Shown here: in pieces, positions 35,772-43,178 of the stretch | Position numbering within the stretch: the first letter of the stretch is position 1 | Layout of the letters: each line of letters begins with the position of its first letter | DNA from: Ilumatobacteraceae bacterium | GTDB taxonomy: Bacteria > Actinomycetota > Acidimicrobiia > Acidimicrobiales > Ilumatobacteraceae | Length of the DNA stretch: 43,178 nt | Assembly (NCBI GenBank): GCA_022843125.1 | Contig: JALHOG010000045.1 | Coordinates: 1 to 43,178, forward strand | Direction of reading: 5' to 3' | The notes under the pieces: model-generated | Told to the model about the DNA's origin: nothing | Databases searched by the model: none | Seen by the model: the letters and a program-made list of their open reading frames with translations, nothing else | Translations under genes and position numbers: made by a program

Positions 35772-38153
35772 ATGCTGCTCGGAGCAGAGACGGACGGCGT
35801 GGTGACCGCCGGGTGGTTCCTCCAGAACGCCTGGTTGATCCCGGTCATCCCCGCGATCGCGTTCTTCGGCATCCTCTTCTTCGGGAAGAAGCTGCCGCGA
35901 GGCGGCAGCGAGCTCGGGCTGATCTCGATGGTCGCGGCGTTCACGATCGCAGCCGGAACCGCGTGGCAGTGGGTCGACCGTGTCCACGCCTACTCGCCGG
36001 AGTACGGCGAAGCCGAGCCGGTGATCCGCCAATGGACCTGGTGGCAGTCGGGCGGAACCGAGTTCGGCATCGGCCAGCAGATCGACGGGCTCTCCGTCAC
36101 GATGCTGCTCCTCGTCGCGTTCATCTCGACCCTGGTGCTCGTCTACTCGACCGAGTACGTCCGCGGCGACCGCCGCTACACCCACTTCTTCGCCAGCATC
36201 ACGCTGTTCTCGGCCGGCATGCTCACGATGGTGATCGCACCCAACATGGTGCAGCTCATCCTCGGCTGGGAGATCATGGGTCTCTGCTCGTTCCTGCTGA
36301 TCGGGCACTGGTGGGAGGAGCAGGCCAATAGCAGGGCCGCACTCAAGGCGTTCTTCACCGTCCGGGTCGGCGACATGGGCCTGCTCGTCGGCACCGCGAT
36401 GCTGCTCGGCATCTTCGGCACGCTCGACATCCTCGAGATCAACCAGCTGACGGCCGAGGGTGCCGCTGACGACAGCAAGAACCTGCTGATGTGGACCGCT
36501 GTTGCGCTGTTCATCGCCTGCATCGGCAAGTCGGGCCAGTTCCCGCTCCACACGTGGCTGCCTGACGCCATGGCCGGCCCCACCCCGGTGTCGTCGCTGC
36601 TGCACAGCTCCACCATGGTCGTCGCCGGTGTGTTCCTCGTGGCCCGCATCTACCCGGTGTTCTACGTCGGGCTCGACATCAACGTCGCCGGTCAGCAGTT
36701 CAACCTGATCGCCGTGATCGGCGGCATCACCGTCCTGATCGCCGCCCTGCTCGCGTTCGTCCAGGACGACATCAAGAAGGTGCTCGCCTACTCGACGGTG
36801 TCACAGCTCGGCTACATGATGATGAGCCTCGGCATCGGCGCCTGGACCGCGGCCGTGTTCCACATCTGGACCCACGCGTTCTTCAAGTGCTGCCTGTTCC
36901 TCGCGGCCGGCTCGATCAGCCACACCGCCAGCCACCACTCGTTCGACATGAAGAAGGACATGGGCGGCATCTGGCGCAAGATGCCGGTCACCACCGGCGC
37001 CTGGATCGCCAGCACCGCGGCGCTGTGCGGCGTGCCGTACTTCAGCGGCTTCTTCTCCAAGGACGAGATCATCGACTCGGCGAGGGCCTACGACTACACG
37101 GTCTTCTACTACGTCGGCATCATCGGTGCGTTCATGACCACCGCGTACATGACGCGGGCCACCTACCTCACGTTCTTCGGTACGCCGCGCGGCGCCGCCG
37201 CCCACTTCATGGGCGTCGCCCACGACACGAGCCACGAGGTGCACGGCCACGCCGCCGATGCGGTCGGGGCCGAGCACGCCGACGACCACCTGCCTGAGCA
37301 CGCCGACGCGCACGATGCGCACGGTCACGATGCGCACGGTCACGACGACCATCACGTGTCGCACAGCCGCCCGCTGCCGTTCGCGAAGACCGACTCGCCG
37401 TGGCAGATCGCCGGGCCGATCCTGGTGCTCGGCATCCTCGCCGTGAGCGCCGGCTACATCAACATGCCGGTCCACAAGTTCTACTGGTTCGAGCACCAGA
37501 CCGAGTCCGCGATCGGCCTCCCGATCGCGCACGAGGAGGAGAAGTCTGCCGACGGCGGTGAGGGTGCCGAGGCAGCCGCGGTCGAGGGTGAAGAGGCCCA
37601 CGGCGGCGACGAAGCTCACAGTGAGGCGATCTACTCGGTCCCGGCGCCACCCAAGTTCAAGTGGGTCAACGCCGCCCCCGGTCTGATCCTCGTCGCGCTC
37701 GGGTTCGCGATCAGCCTCGGGATGAGCATGGCCGTGTTCGGCAGACGCAAGAATCTGTTCGCACCGTTCGTCGGCCTCACCCGACGCAACCGCATCGCCC
37801 GTGGCGGTCACACCGTGCTCGTCAAGAAGTACGGCCTCGACTCGCTCTACGAGAACATCATCGTGCGAGCCGTCGCCTACCCGTTCGCCAAGGCGGCGTA
37901 CTGGTTCAACCAGAACGTCATCGACGCCGTCGTCAACGGTGCCGGGCGCAGCGGCAAGCTCACCGGCGAATGGATCTACCGCAACGTCGACCAGCGGGTC
38001 GTCGACGGGGCGGTCAACGCATCGGGCCTCGTGGCCTCCGAGAGCGGCCACGCGCTCCAGCCCGTGCAGTCCGGCAAGGTCAACCAGTACGGCGCGCTGC
38101 TGTTCGGCGCCGCCGCGGTCGGCGCCATCGTCCTGATCCTCATCAACGCGTAA
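35772..38153 (+). CDS. nuoL: complex I subunit L (set 2) with His-rich loop
   Basis: 793-residue ND5-type subunit, about 130 longer than NuoL1. The pump motifs are intact: ILGWEIMGLCSFLL, GKSGQFPLHTWLPDAMAGPTPVSSLLHSSTMV and DDIKKVLAYSTVSQLGYM. Two inserts account for the size: a His/Asp-rich loop (about residues 477-535, with DAHGHDAHGHDDHH) and an acidic Ala/Glu/Gly-rich loop (about 590-620). A 15-bp tandem repeat encodes part of the first loop. The His-rich loop may bind metal, but nothing proves it. Confidence 0.93.
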   Translation: MLLGAETDGVVTAGWFLQNAWLIPVIPAIAFFGILFFGKKLPRGGSELGLISMVAAFTIAAGTAWQWVDRVHAYSPEYGEAEPVIRQWTWWQSGGTEFGIGQQIDGLSVTMLLLVAFISTLVLVYSTEYVRGDRRYTHFFASITLFSAGMLTMVIAPNMVQLILGWEIMGLCSFLLIGHWWEEQANSRAALKAFFTVRVGDMGLLVGTAMLLGIFGTLDILEINQLTAEGAADDSKNLLMWTAVALFIACIGKSGQFPLHTWLPDAMAGPTPVSSLLHSSTMVVAGVFLVARIYPVFYVGLDINVAGQQFNLIAVIGGITVLIAALLAFVQDDIKKVLAYSTVSQLGYMMMSLGIGAWTAAVFHIWTHAFFKCCLFLAAGSISHTASHHSFDMKKDMGGIWRKMPVTTGAWIASTAALCGVPYFSGFFSKDEIIDSARAYDYTVFYYVGIIGAFMTTAYMTRATYLTFFGTPRGAAAHFMGVAHDTSHEVHGHAADAVGAEHADDHLPEHADAHDAHGHDAHGHDDHHVSHSRPLPFAKTDSPWQIAGPILVLGILAVSAGYINMPVHKFYWFEHQTESAIGLPIAHEEEKSADGGEGAEAAAVEGEEAHGGDEAHSEAIYSVPAPPKFKWVNAAPGLILVALGFAISLGMSMAVFGRRKNLFAPFVGLTRRNRIARGGHTVLVKKYGLDSLYENIIVRAVAYPFAKAAYWFNQNVIDAVVNGAGRSGKLTGEWIYRNVDQRVVDGAVNASGLVASESGHALQPVQSGKVNQYGALLFGAAAVGAIVLILINA
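37314..37343 (+). repeat. 15-bp tandem repeat in nuoL2
   Basis: GATGCGCACGGTCAC occurs twice without a gap (37314-37328, 37329-37343), encoding DAHGH twice in the His-rich loop. Confidence 0.9.
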
Positions 38154-38162
38154 GGCGAACTC

Positions 38163-39773
38163 ATGGAAGTCCTCACCAACGACAACTGGATCCTGACCGT
38201 CGGCACGTTCCTGCCGCTGGTCGGCGTGCTGGTGATGCTGTTCATCCCGGCCGTCGAAGAGACGCTGCACAAGCAGATCGCGATCGTCACCTCCGGTGCC
38301 ACGCTCGCCGTCGGCATCTGGACGCTCGTCCTGTTCGACTACGACCAGAGCGAGAAGCTCCAGTTCTGGGTCGACGAGGAGTGGATCTCGGTCATCCGCT
38401 CCGGGTACACGATCGGCCTCGACGGGATCAGCCTGCCGCTGTACATCCTGTCGATGGCGGTCACCTTCCTGGTGGCGATCTACACCTGGGACAACATGCC
38501 CGACGCGGGGAACCCGAAGTCGTTCCTGATGCTGATGATGGTGCTCCAGGTCGGCATGGCCGGGTCGTTCATCGCCCAGGACCTGATCCTCTTCTTCGTG
38601 TTCTTCGAGGTCGTGCTCCTGCCGATGTACTTCATGATCGGCGTATGGGGCGGCGAGCAGCGCCAGTACGCGTCGCTGAAGTTCTTCCTCTACACGATGT
38701 TCGGTTCGGCGCTGATGCTCGTTGCGTTCCTCGCGCTGTTCTTCCAGACCGACGCGGTGAGCTTCGGCTTCGCGCACCTGATGGATGCCGGTGCGCTCAT
38801 CGATCGCGACACACAGATCTGGATCTTCGCCGGCATGTTCGTCGGGTTCGCGGTGAAGGTGCCGATGTTCCCGTTCCACACCTGGCTGCCCGATGCCCAC
38901 ACGCAGGCGCCCACGCAGGGCTCGGTCATCCTCGCTGCGATCCTCCTGAAGCTCGGCACGTACGGCTTCGTCCGCATCGCCATCCCGATGCTGCCGCAGG
39001 GCGCCGAGGCGTGGGCTCCCGTGATCGGCGTCCTGGCCGTGATCGGCATCATCTACGGCGCGCTCGGTTGCCTGGCGCAGACCGACATGAAGCGCCTGAT
39101 CGCGTTCTCGTCGGTCGCACACATGGGCTTCGTGATGCTCGGCATCTCCACGCTCACCTCGCTCGGCATCAACGCCGCCCTGTTCGGCATGGTCGCCCAC
39201 GGCCTGATCACCGGCATGCTCTTCTTCGTCGCCGGTTCGATCAAGCACCGGTACCACACGCTCGAGATCAAGCGGCTCTCGGGCCTGCTCATCCAGATGC
39301 CGAAGATGGGCTGGATCCTCGGCTTCGCGGCGATGGCGTCGCTCGGCCTGCCTGGCCTGGCCGGCTTCTGGGGCGAGTTCCCTGCGATCCTCGCCGCGTG
39401 GAACCCGCACCCGGCGCTCAACCAGGATCTGTTCCGCACGCTCACGGTCATCGCCGCGCTCGGCACGGTCCTCGCCGCGGGCTATCTGCTGTGGCTGTAC
39501 CAGCGCACGGCGTTCGGCACGCCGAGCGACGAGTTCTCCGGCCACGACAGTGGCCACGGAGGCCACGCCGCCCACTCGCTGAGCGCCGCCGCGAACCACG
39601 ATCACGATGATCACGAGTCCGACATCCACGACGTCAACACGATCGAGTGGATCGCCTGGACGCCGTTCCTCATCGCGATCCTCGTGCTCGGTGTGTATCC
39701 GCAACTGATGTTCGAGGTCATGGACCCGGCCGTCACCCAGCTCGTCGAGCGTGTGGGGGCCGGCATCCCGTGA
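38163..39773 (+). CDS. nuoM: complex I subunit M (set 2) with His-rich loop
   Basis: 536-residue ND4-type subunit. The Glu helix FFVFFEVVLLPMYFMIGVWG, KVPMFPFHTWLPDAHTQAPTQGSVILAA and TDMKRLIAFSSVAHMGF are intact. A loop before the last helix (about residues 459-492) is His/Asp-rich (GHDSGHGGHAAH, NHDHDDHESD) and has no counterpart in NuoM1. GTGA overlap with nuoN2. Confidence 0.94.
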   Translation: MEVLTNDNWILTVGTFLPLVGVLVMLFIPAVEETLHKQIAIVTSGATLAVGIWTLVLFDYDQSEKLQFWVDEEWISVIRSGYTIGLDGISLPLYILSMAVTFLVAIYTWDNMPDAGNPKSFLMLMMVLQVGMAGSFIAQDLILFFVFFEVVLLPMYFMIGVWGGEQRQYASLKFFLYTMFGSALMLVAFLALFFQTDAVSFGFAHLMDAGALIDRDTQIWIFAGMFVGFAVKVPMFPFHTWLPDAHTQAPTQGSVILAAILLKLGTYGFVRIAIPMLPQGAEAWAPVIGVLAVIGIIYGALGCLAQTDMKRLIAFSSVAHMGFVMLGISTLTSLGINAALFGMVAHGLITGMLFFVAGSIKHRYHTLEIKRLSGLLIQMPKMGWILGFAAMASLGLPGLAGFWGEFPAILAAWNPHPALNQDLFRTLTVIAALGTVLAAGYLLWLYQRTAFGTPSDEFSGHDSGHGGHAAHSLSAAANHDHDDHESDIHDVNTIEWIAWTPFLIAILVLGVYPQLMFEVMDPAVTQLVERVGAGIP

Positions 39774-41284
39774 TCGCGAGCCTGATCGCACAGGCGTCGG
39801 AATGGCAGGCGCCCGAGCTCGACTGGCACGCGCTCGCCCCCGAGCTGGTGCTCGTCGTCGGCATCAACATCGTGCTGCTGGTCGACCTCTGGATCGACCA
39901 GAGCAAGAAGTGGCTGATGGCCTCGCTCGCCGGCTTCGTGATGCTCGGAGCATTCATCCCGATCGTCACGCTCGCGGTGATCGGTGACGAGACCCGCTCG
40001 ATGTTCGGTGGCCGCTACGTCATCGACGAGTACGCGCTCATCCTCAAGGCGCTGTTCCTGCTCGTCGGCTACGTGATCGTCCTGCTCAGCCAGACCGAGC
40101 TCGAGGAGGGCGGCTACTACCAGGGCGAGTACTACGTGCTGCTCCTGGTCAGCGTGCTCGGCATGGTGATGATGGCGTCGAGCCGCGATCTCGTCTCGGT
40201 GTTCGTGGCGCTCGAGCTGCTCTCGATCCCGGCGTACATGCTCGCTGCGTGGCGCAAGCGAGACACCAAGTCGAACGAAGCCGGCGTCAAGTACTACCTG
40301 CTCGGTGTGTTCGCCTCGGGCGTGCTGCTGTACGGCATGAGCTACCTGTACGGCACCACGGGCAGCACGAAGCTCAGCGACATCGGCGACGCGCTCACCG
40401 ACGACCTGCTGCCGATGCAGGTGATCGCCGTCGCGTTCGTCATCGTCGGGTTCGGCTTCAAGGTCTCGGCGGTGCCCTTCCACACCTGGGCGCCCGACAC
40501 CTACGAAGGCGCCCCCACGCCGGTCACCGCGTTCCTGTCGGTGGCGTCGAAGGCGGCCGGCTTCGTCGGTCTCGTCACGATGCTGTTCGTCGCGATGCAC
40601 CCGGCCGACGGCGTCTACGAGCCGTTCCTCTGGATCCTCGCCGCGCTCACGATGACGGTCGGCAACGTGCTCGCGCTGCGCCAGACCAACATCGTCCGCC
40701 TGCTCGCGTACTCGTCGGTGAGCCAGGGCGGCTTCATTCTGATGCCGCTTGCGGTGATGGCGTCGGGCGACGCCGCCGAGTCGGCCCTCAAGTCGGTCGT
40801 CATCTACCTCCTGATCTACGCCTTCTCGAACCTCGGTGCGTTTGCGGTGATCATCGCCGTCAGCCGCAAGACGCGCAGCGGCGAGATCACGTCGTTCGGC
40901 GGGCTCATGAGCTACGCGCCCGGCCTCGGTCTGCTGATGACCATCTTCCTCGCCTCGCTGACGGGCATCCCGCCGCTCGGCATCTGGATCGCGAAGCTGC
41001 AGGCCTTCAAGACCGTGCTCGACGCCGGCGACGGTGCGGCGTACGCCCTCGCGATCATCGCCGCGGTCAACACCGTGATCTCGGCGGCGTACTACATGAA
41101 GGTGCTCCGCGAGATGTGGATGAAGCCGGTGCCCGACGGCGACACCACGCCGATCTCGGCTCCGCAGCCGGTGTGGGTGGCGCTCGGCATCTGCGCCGCC
41201 GGCACGATCGTCCTCGGCCTCGTGCCCGGCCTCGTCCTGCGCTTCGCCGACCTCCAAGACCTGACCAGCGCATTCGGCCGCTGA
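39770..41284 (+). CDS. nuoN: complex I subunit N (set 2)
   Basis: 504-residue ND2-type subunit. VFVALELLSIPAYMLAAW, KVSAVPFHTWAPDTYEGAPTPVTAFLSVASK and TNIVRLLAYSSVSQGGF are present. The GTG at 39770 overlaps the nuoM2 stop; the open frame upstream is a shadow. Thirteen bases separate it from the methyltransferase gene, with no visible terminator, so both are likely co-transcribed. Confidence 0.94.
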   Translation: MIASLIAQASEWQAPELDWHALAPELVLVVGINIVLLVDLWIDQSKKWLMASLAGFVMLGAFIPIVTLAVIGDETRSMFGGRYVIDEYALILKALFLLVGYVIVLLSQTELEEGGYYQGEYYVLLLVSVLGMVMMASSRDLVSVFVALELLSIPAYMLAAWRKRDTKSNEAGVKYYLLGVFASGVLLYGMSYLYGTTGSTKLSDIGDALTDDLLPMQVIAVAFVIVGFGFKVSAVPFHTWAPDTYEGAPTPVTAFLSVASKAAGFVGLVTMLFVAMHPADGVYEPFLWILAALTMTVGNVLALRQTNIVRLLAYSSVSQGGFILMPLAVMASGDAAESALKSVVIYLLIYAFSNLGAFAVIIAVSRKTRSGEITSFGGLMSYAPGLGLLMTIFLASLTGIPPLGIWIAKLQAFKTVLDAGDGAAYALAIIAAVNTVISAAYYMKVLREMWMKPVPDGDTTPISAPQPVWVALGICAAGTIVLGLVPGLVLRFADLQDLTSAFGR

Positions 41285-41297
41285 GCGAGTCGACGGT

Positions 41298-42302
41298 GTG
41301 AGCGCCGTTGCGTTCTCGGAGTTCATGGCGCAGGCGCTGTACGGCCCGGCGGGGTTCTACACGTCGGGCGGTCGGGCCGGACGACGCGGTGACTTCATCA
41401 CCTCCCCAGAGGTCGGCCCGCTGTTCGGTGCCGTCGTCGCCCGCTTCCTCGACGCCGAGTGGGTGCGTCTCGGGCGGCCCGACCACTTCACGGTGGTCGA
41501 CGCGGGTGCCGGGCCGGGTGCGCTCGCACGTGGCGTGCTGACGGCTGCGCCCGAGTGCGCCGGCGCGCTCCGGTACATGTGCGTCGAGATCGCCGAGCAC
41601 CAGCACGCCCATCACCCCGACGGCGTCGAGTCGCGGACCACGCTGCCCGACGGTCCGTTCACCGGTGTCGTCATCGCCAACGAACTGCTCGACAACCTCC
41701 CGTTCCGCCTCGCCGTCAACGACGGCGGCTGGCGCGAGGCGTTCGTCGTCACCCTGCCCGACGGCCGGCTGGTCGAGCAGTTGAGCGCGCCGTTCGATCC
41801 GCGGCCGGCCGTGCTCCCGGCGACCGCCGCGCTGGGCGCTCGGGCGCCCCTGCAGGACGCTGCTCGCGCATGGGTCGACGACGCACGTTCGCGGCTGTCG
41901 GCGGGCACCGTGCTCGTCATCGACTACATGACGCCGACCACCGCCGAGCTCGCCGCCCGGCCCTGGCGCGAGTGGCTGCGCACGTATCGCCAGCACGAAC
42001 GCGGCGGTCACTATCTCGCCGAGCCGGGGACCCTGGACATCACCACGGAGGTGGCGATCGACCAGCTCCCCGAACCCGACACGGTCCGCAGCCAGGCCCA
42101 GTGGCTCCAGCTCCACGGCATCGCCGACCTCGTCGACGAGGGCAAGCAGTACTGGCAGGAACACGCGGCCCGCCCCGACCTGACGGCCATGCGGATGCGC
42201 AGCCGAGTGAGCGAATCCGAAGCCCTCCTCGACCCCGAAGGCTTGGGCGCCTTCACCGTGACGGAATGGGTCAGACCAACTTCGTCACGGCTCGAGCCGT
42301 GA
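41298..42302 (+). CDS. MidA/NDUFAF7-family SAM-dependent methyltransferase
   Basis: 334-residue protein of the MidA (DUF185) family. Family hallmarks: ALYGPAGFY (13-21), GDFITSPEVGPLFG (31-44), SAM-binding VVDAGAGPGAL (66-76), VIANELLDNLP (125-135), VLVIDYM and LRTYRQHERGGHYLAEPGTLDIT. The human member NDUFAF7 dimethylates one arginine of NDUFS2, the NuoD homologue, during complex I assembly (established). Here the gene follows nuoN2 by 13 bases, and NuoD2 keeps the target arginine (Arg69), so NuoD2 is a natural candidate substrate (inference). The last 14 residues (from Val321) and the stop codon are encoded by the REP2 palindrome. Start GTG 41298. Confidence 0.88.
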   Translation: MSAVAFSEFMAQALYGPAGFYTSGGRAGRRGDFITSPEVGPLFGAVVARFLDAEWVRLGRPDHFTVVDAGAGPGALARGVLTAAPECAGALRYMCVEIAEHQHAHHPDGVESRTTLPDGPFTGVVIANELLDNLPFRLAVNDGGWREAFVVTLPDGRLVEQLSAPFDPRPAVLPATAALGARAPLQDAARAWVDDARSRLSAGTVLVIDYMTPTTAELAARPWREWLRTYRQHERGGHYLAEPGTLDITTEVAIDQLPEPDTVRSQAQWLQLHGIADLVDEGKQYWQEHAARPDLTAMRMRSRVSESEALLDPEGLGAFTVTEWVRPTSSRLEP

Positions 42303-42330
42303 CGAAGTTGGTCTGACCCATTCCGTCACG
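42257..42330. repeat. REP2: perfect 74-bp palindrome beside the transposase
   Basis: Two 37-base arms, exact reverse complements, centred at 42293.5 on CTCGAG. It differs from REP1 at two positions per arm (AACTT for GACTC), with matching changes in the opposite arm. It encodes the end of the methyltransferase (stop at 42300-42302) on one strand and the stop of the transposase (TGA at 42326-42328) on the other. It is the left border of the REP/transposase unit. Confidence 0.94.
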
Positions 42331-43123
42331 CAGCTCTTCCCGCGCGGCCGAGGAGTTGCAGGAGCGAGTCGTGAACACGCCGGGTTGCTGGGTCCTCCCG
42401 GAGCTTCCGGCGGGCCCGATAGCGGGCGGCACGCTCGGCGTCGGACATGCCGCCCGGGTCCTCCAGCAGCGTGCGGATCGTGCGGTCGAGTCGCTGGGAC
42501 GTGTCGCCGTCGTCATCGCCGAACAGGGACAGCTCGTTCCAGATGGCGAACGAGATGAACTCGTCGAGCCGGCCCGGTCGCGGCGTGTACCCATCATCGG
42601 TGAACCCACGGAGTCGCGCTGGATCCCAGTCGAACATCTCCGTGAGGAACTGCACGTTCAGGAACGGCGGCGCTGCCCGCAGTCCGAGATAGGTCCGATA
42701 GCTCGACCATCGGTATTCATCACCCGCGCCGACGTCGCCCAGGTCGAGCGCGTTCCGGTGGATGTATCGCACGACCCACTTCAGGTACACGTCATCGGCG
42801 ACATGGATCGCGTGGAAGCGGCCCCGGAAGAGCGGACCATCCCGACCGACGCGGTCATTCGTGCGCCGGGTGAACGTCGAGCCCAGGTGCTGCATCGCGT
42901 CGGAGAGCCCGCCATCCGGACACCGCAGCAGCAGGTGGTAGTGGTTCGGCATGAGGCAGTAGGCGAGCGTCTCGACTCCGAACCGTTCGTGGATCTCCCC
43001 GAGCACCCGGCCGAACTCGATCCGGTCGCGATCAGCGAAGAACACGACCTGGCGGTTCACACCGCGATTCATCACGTGATGGATGCCACCCTCGACATCG
43101 ACGCGCTGGCGTCTCCTGGACAT
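42326..43123 (-). CDS. REP-associated tyrosine transposase (RAYT, Y1/HUH)
   Basis: 265-residue IS200-like single-strand transposase. HUH motif MPNHYHLL with His61 and His63, catalytic Tyr120 in RYIHRNAL, the upstream HHVMNRG (15-21) and the downstream EYRWSSYRTYLG are all typical of RAYT proteins. Known RAYTs bind and cut REP hairpins and are usually domesticated single-copy genes. No frameshift or premature stop, so it looks intact. Its TGA stop is the first part of REP2. It is convergent with the methyltransferase gene. Confidence 0.93.
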   Translation of the reverse strand: MSRRRQRVDVEGGIHHVMNRGVNRQVVFFADRDRIEFGRVLGEIHERFGVETLAYCLMPNHYHLLLRCPDGGLSDAMQHLGSTFTRRTNDRVGRDGPLFRGRFHAIHVADDVYLKWVVRYIHRNALDLGDVGAGDEYRWSSYRTYLGLRAAPPFLNVQFLTEMFDWDPARLRGFTDDGYTPRPGRLDEFISFAIWNELSLFGDDDGDTSQRLDRTIRTLLEDPGGMSDAERAARYRARRKLREDPATRRVHDSLLQLLGRAGRAA

Positions 43124-43145
43124 GGTCCGATCATGACGTGGGGGT

Positions 43146-43167
43146 GTGACGGAATGGGTCAGACCAA
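43146..43167 (+). repeat. REP3: half-copy right of the transposase
   Basis: 22 bases beginning GTGACGGAATGGGTCAGACC, identical to the outer part of the REP2 left arm. The following 11 bases (ATCCTAAGCCG to the window end) do not continue the palindrome, so this is a lone half-site or a diverged copy. Confidence 0.88.
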
Positions 43168-43178
43168 ATCCTAAGCCG

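Larger units (their letters stand above)
42308..43167 (-). mobile_element. REP-bracketed transposase unit
   Basis: An exact 22-bp inverted repeat (42308-42329 and 43146-43167) brackets a single transposase gene over 860 bp. The left copy is the outer part of the REP2 palindrome; the right copy is a lone half-site. This is the layout described for RAYT genes flanked by inverted REPs. No target-site duplication can be checked because the right flank ends 11 bases later. Confidence 0.8.

Noticed and set aside
37314..37343. CRISPR-like or minisatellite array
   Set aside because: Only two 15-bp units, in frame, inside a His-rich coding loop; no spacers.
36801..39791. 996-codon open frame on the minus strand, and other long minus-strand frames such as 17034-19154 and 4176-5462
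   Set aside because: They lie antisense to clearly conserved nuo genes, are rich in His/Arg/Asp/Glu in a repetitive way, and show no family motifs. This is the usual shadow of high-GC codon use.
30613..41284. Second nuo operon as a recent tandem duplication of the first
   Set aside because: Subunits differ strongly in sequence, length and key motifs, gene content differs (no E, F, G), and no long DNA repeats link the two sets.
42356..43174. 272-codon plus-strand frame opposite the transposase
   Set aside because: It is the complement of a transposase with all catalytic motifs intact, and it ends in the REP3 sequence by chance.
1..43178. tRNA, rRNA, riboswitch or CRISPR array
   Set aside because: I saw no tRNA-like or rRNA sequence, no known riboswitch core and no repeat-spacer pattern. 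Gene-free gaps are all under about 100 bases. A covariance-model scan was not possible here.

Overview
The window is high-GC, tightly packed actinobacterial-type DNA. Gene order, TANNNT -10 boxes just upstream of start codons, an actinobacterial-type NuoD (GYLHTGMEK) and Rieske/cytochrome c genes beside nuo suggest a free-living aerobic actinobacterium, possibly of the Acidimicrobiia/Ilumatobacter kind. That placement is inference; no rRNA or other phylogenetic marker is present.

Region 1 (1-18728, all +) is a respiratory operon. It starts inside a Rieske Fe-S protein, then a membrane-anchored diheme cytochrome c and an unrecognised three-segment membrane protein. A full 14-subunit NADH:quinone oxidoreductase follows (nuoA-N, set 1), with a small lipoprotein between nuoD and nuoE. 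Most junctions are TGATG, ATGA or GTGA overlaps. At nuoE-nuoF and nuoH-nuoI a mini-ORF bridges the gap with TGATG at both ends.

Region 2 (18716-30534) is an accessory block of short units. It has a class II aldolase-family protein (-), a CopC/CopD-like pair (+), and a four-gene unit of ABC ATPase, FtsX-type permease, NarL-type histidine kinase and response regulator (+). It also has two isopenicillin-N-synthase-like Fe(II)/2-oxoglutarate dioxygenases, a phosphoethanolamine-methyltransferase-like enzyme and an ACT-domain threonine dehydratase. Several start codons here lie only 6-9 nt downstream of a TANNNT box, which predicts leaderless mRNAs.

Region 3 (30613-42302, +) is a second, divergent complex I operon, nuoABCDHIJKLMN (set 2). 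It lacks nuoE, nuoF and nuoG, so it predicts an 11-subunit 'headless' complex without its own NADH-oxidising arm. Its proton-channel residues look intact. Its quinone site does not: the normally invariant quinone-binding Tyr and a neighbouring Asp of NuoD are Trp and Gln, and NuoH and NuoB also depart from consensus. The last gene encodes a MidA/NDUFAF7-family methyltransferase. In mitochondria that family methylates one arginine of the NuoD homologue. The arginine is present in NuoD2 and is Thr in NuoD1.

Region 4 (42257-43178) is a mobile unit: a REP-associated tyrosine transposase (HUH/Y1) bracketed by inverted copies of a repeat. A perfect 74-bp palindrome lies on its left and a half copy on its right. 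A second 74-bp palindrome of the same family sits at 26458-26531. The palindromes fill convergent gene ends and supply stop codons to three genes.

The most interesting points are the altered quinone chamber of complex I set 2 with its linked methyltransferase, the REP/RAYT system whose palindromes are used as gene ends, and the mini-ORFs at both nuoH-nuoI junctions.
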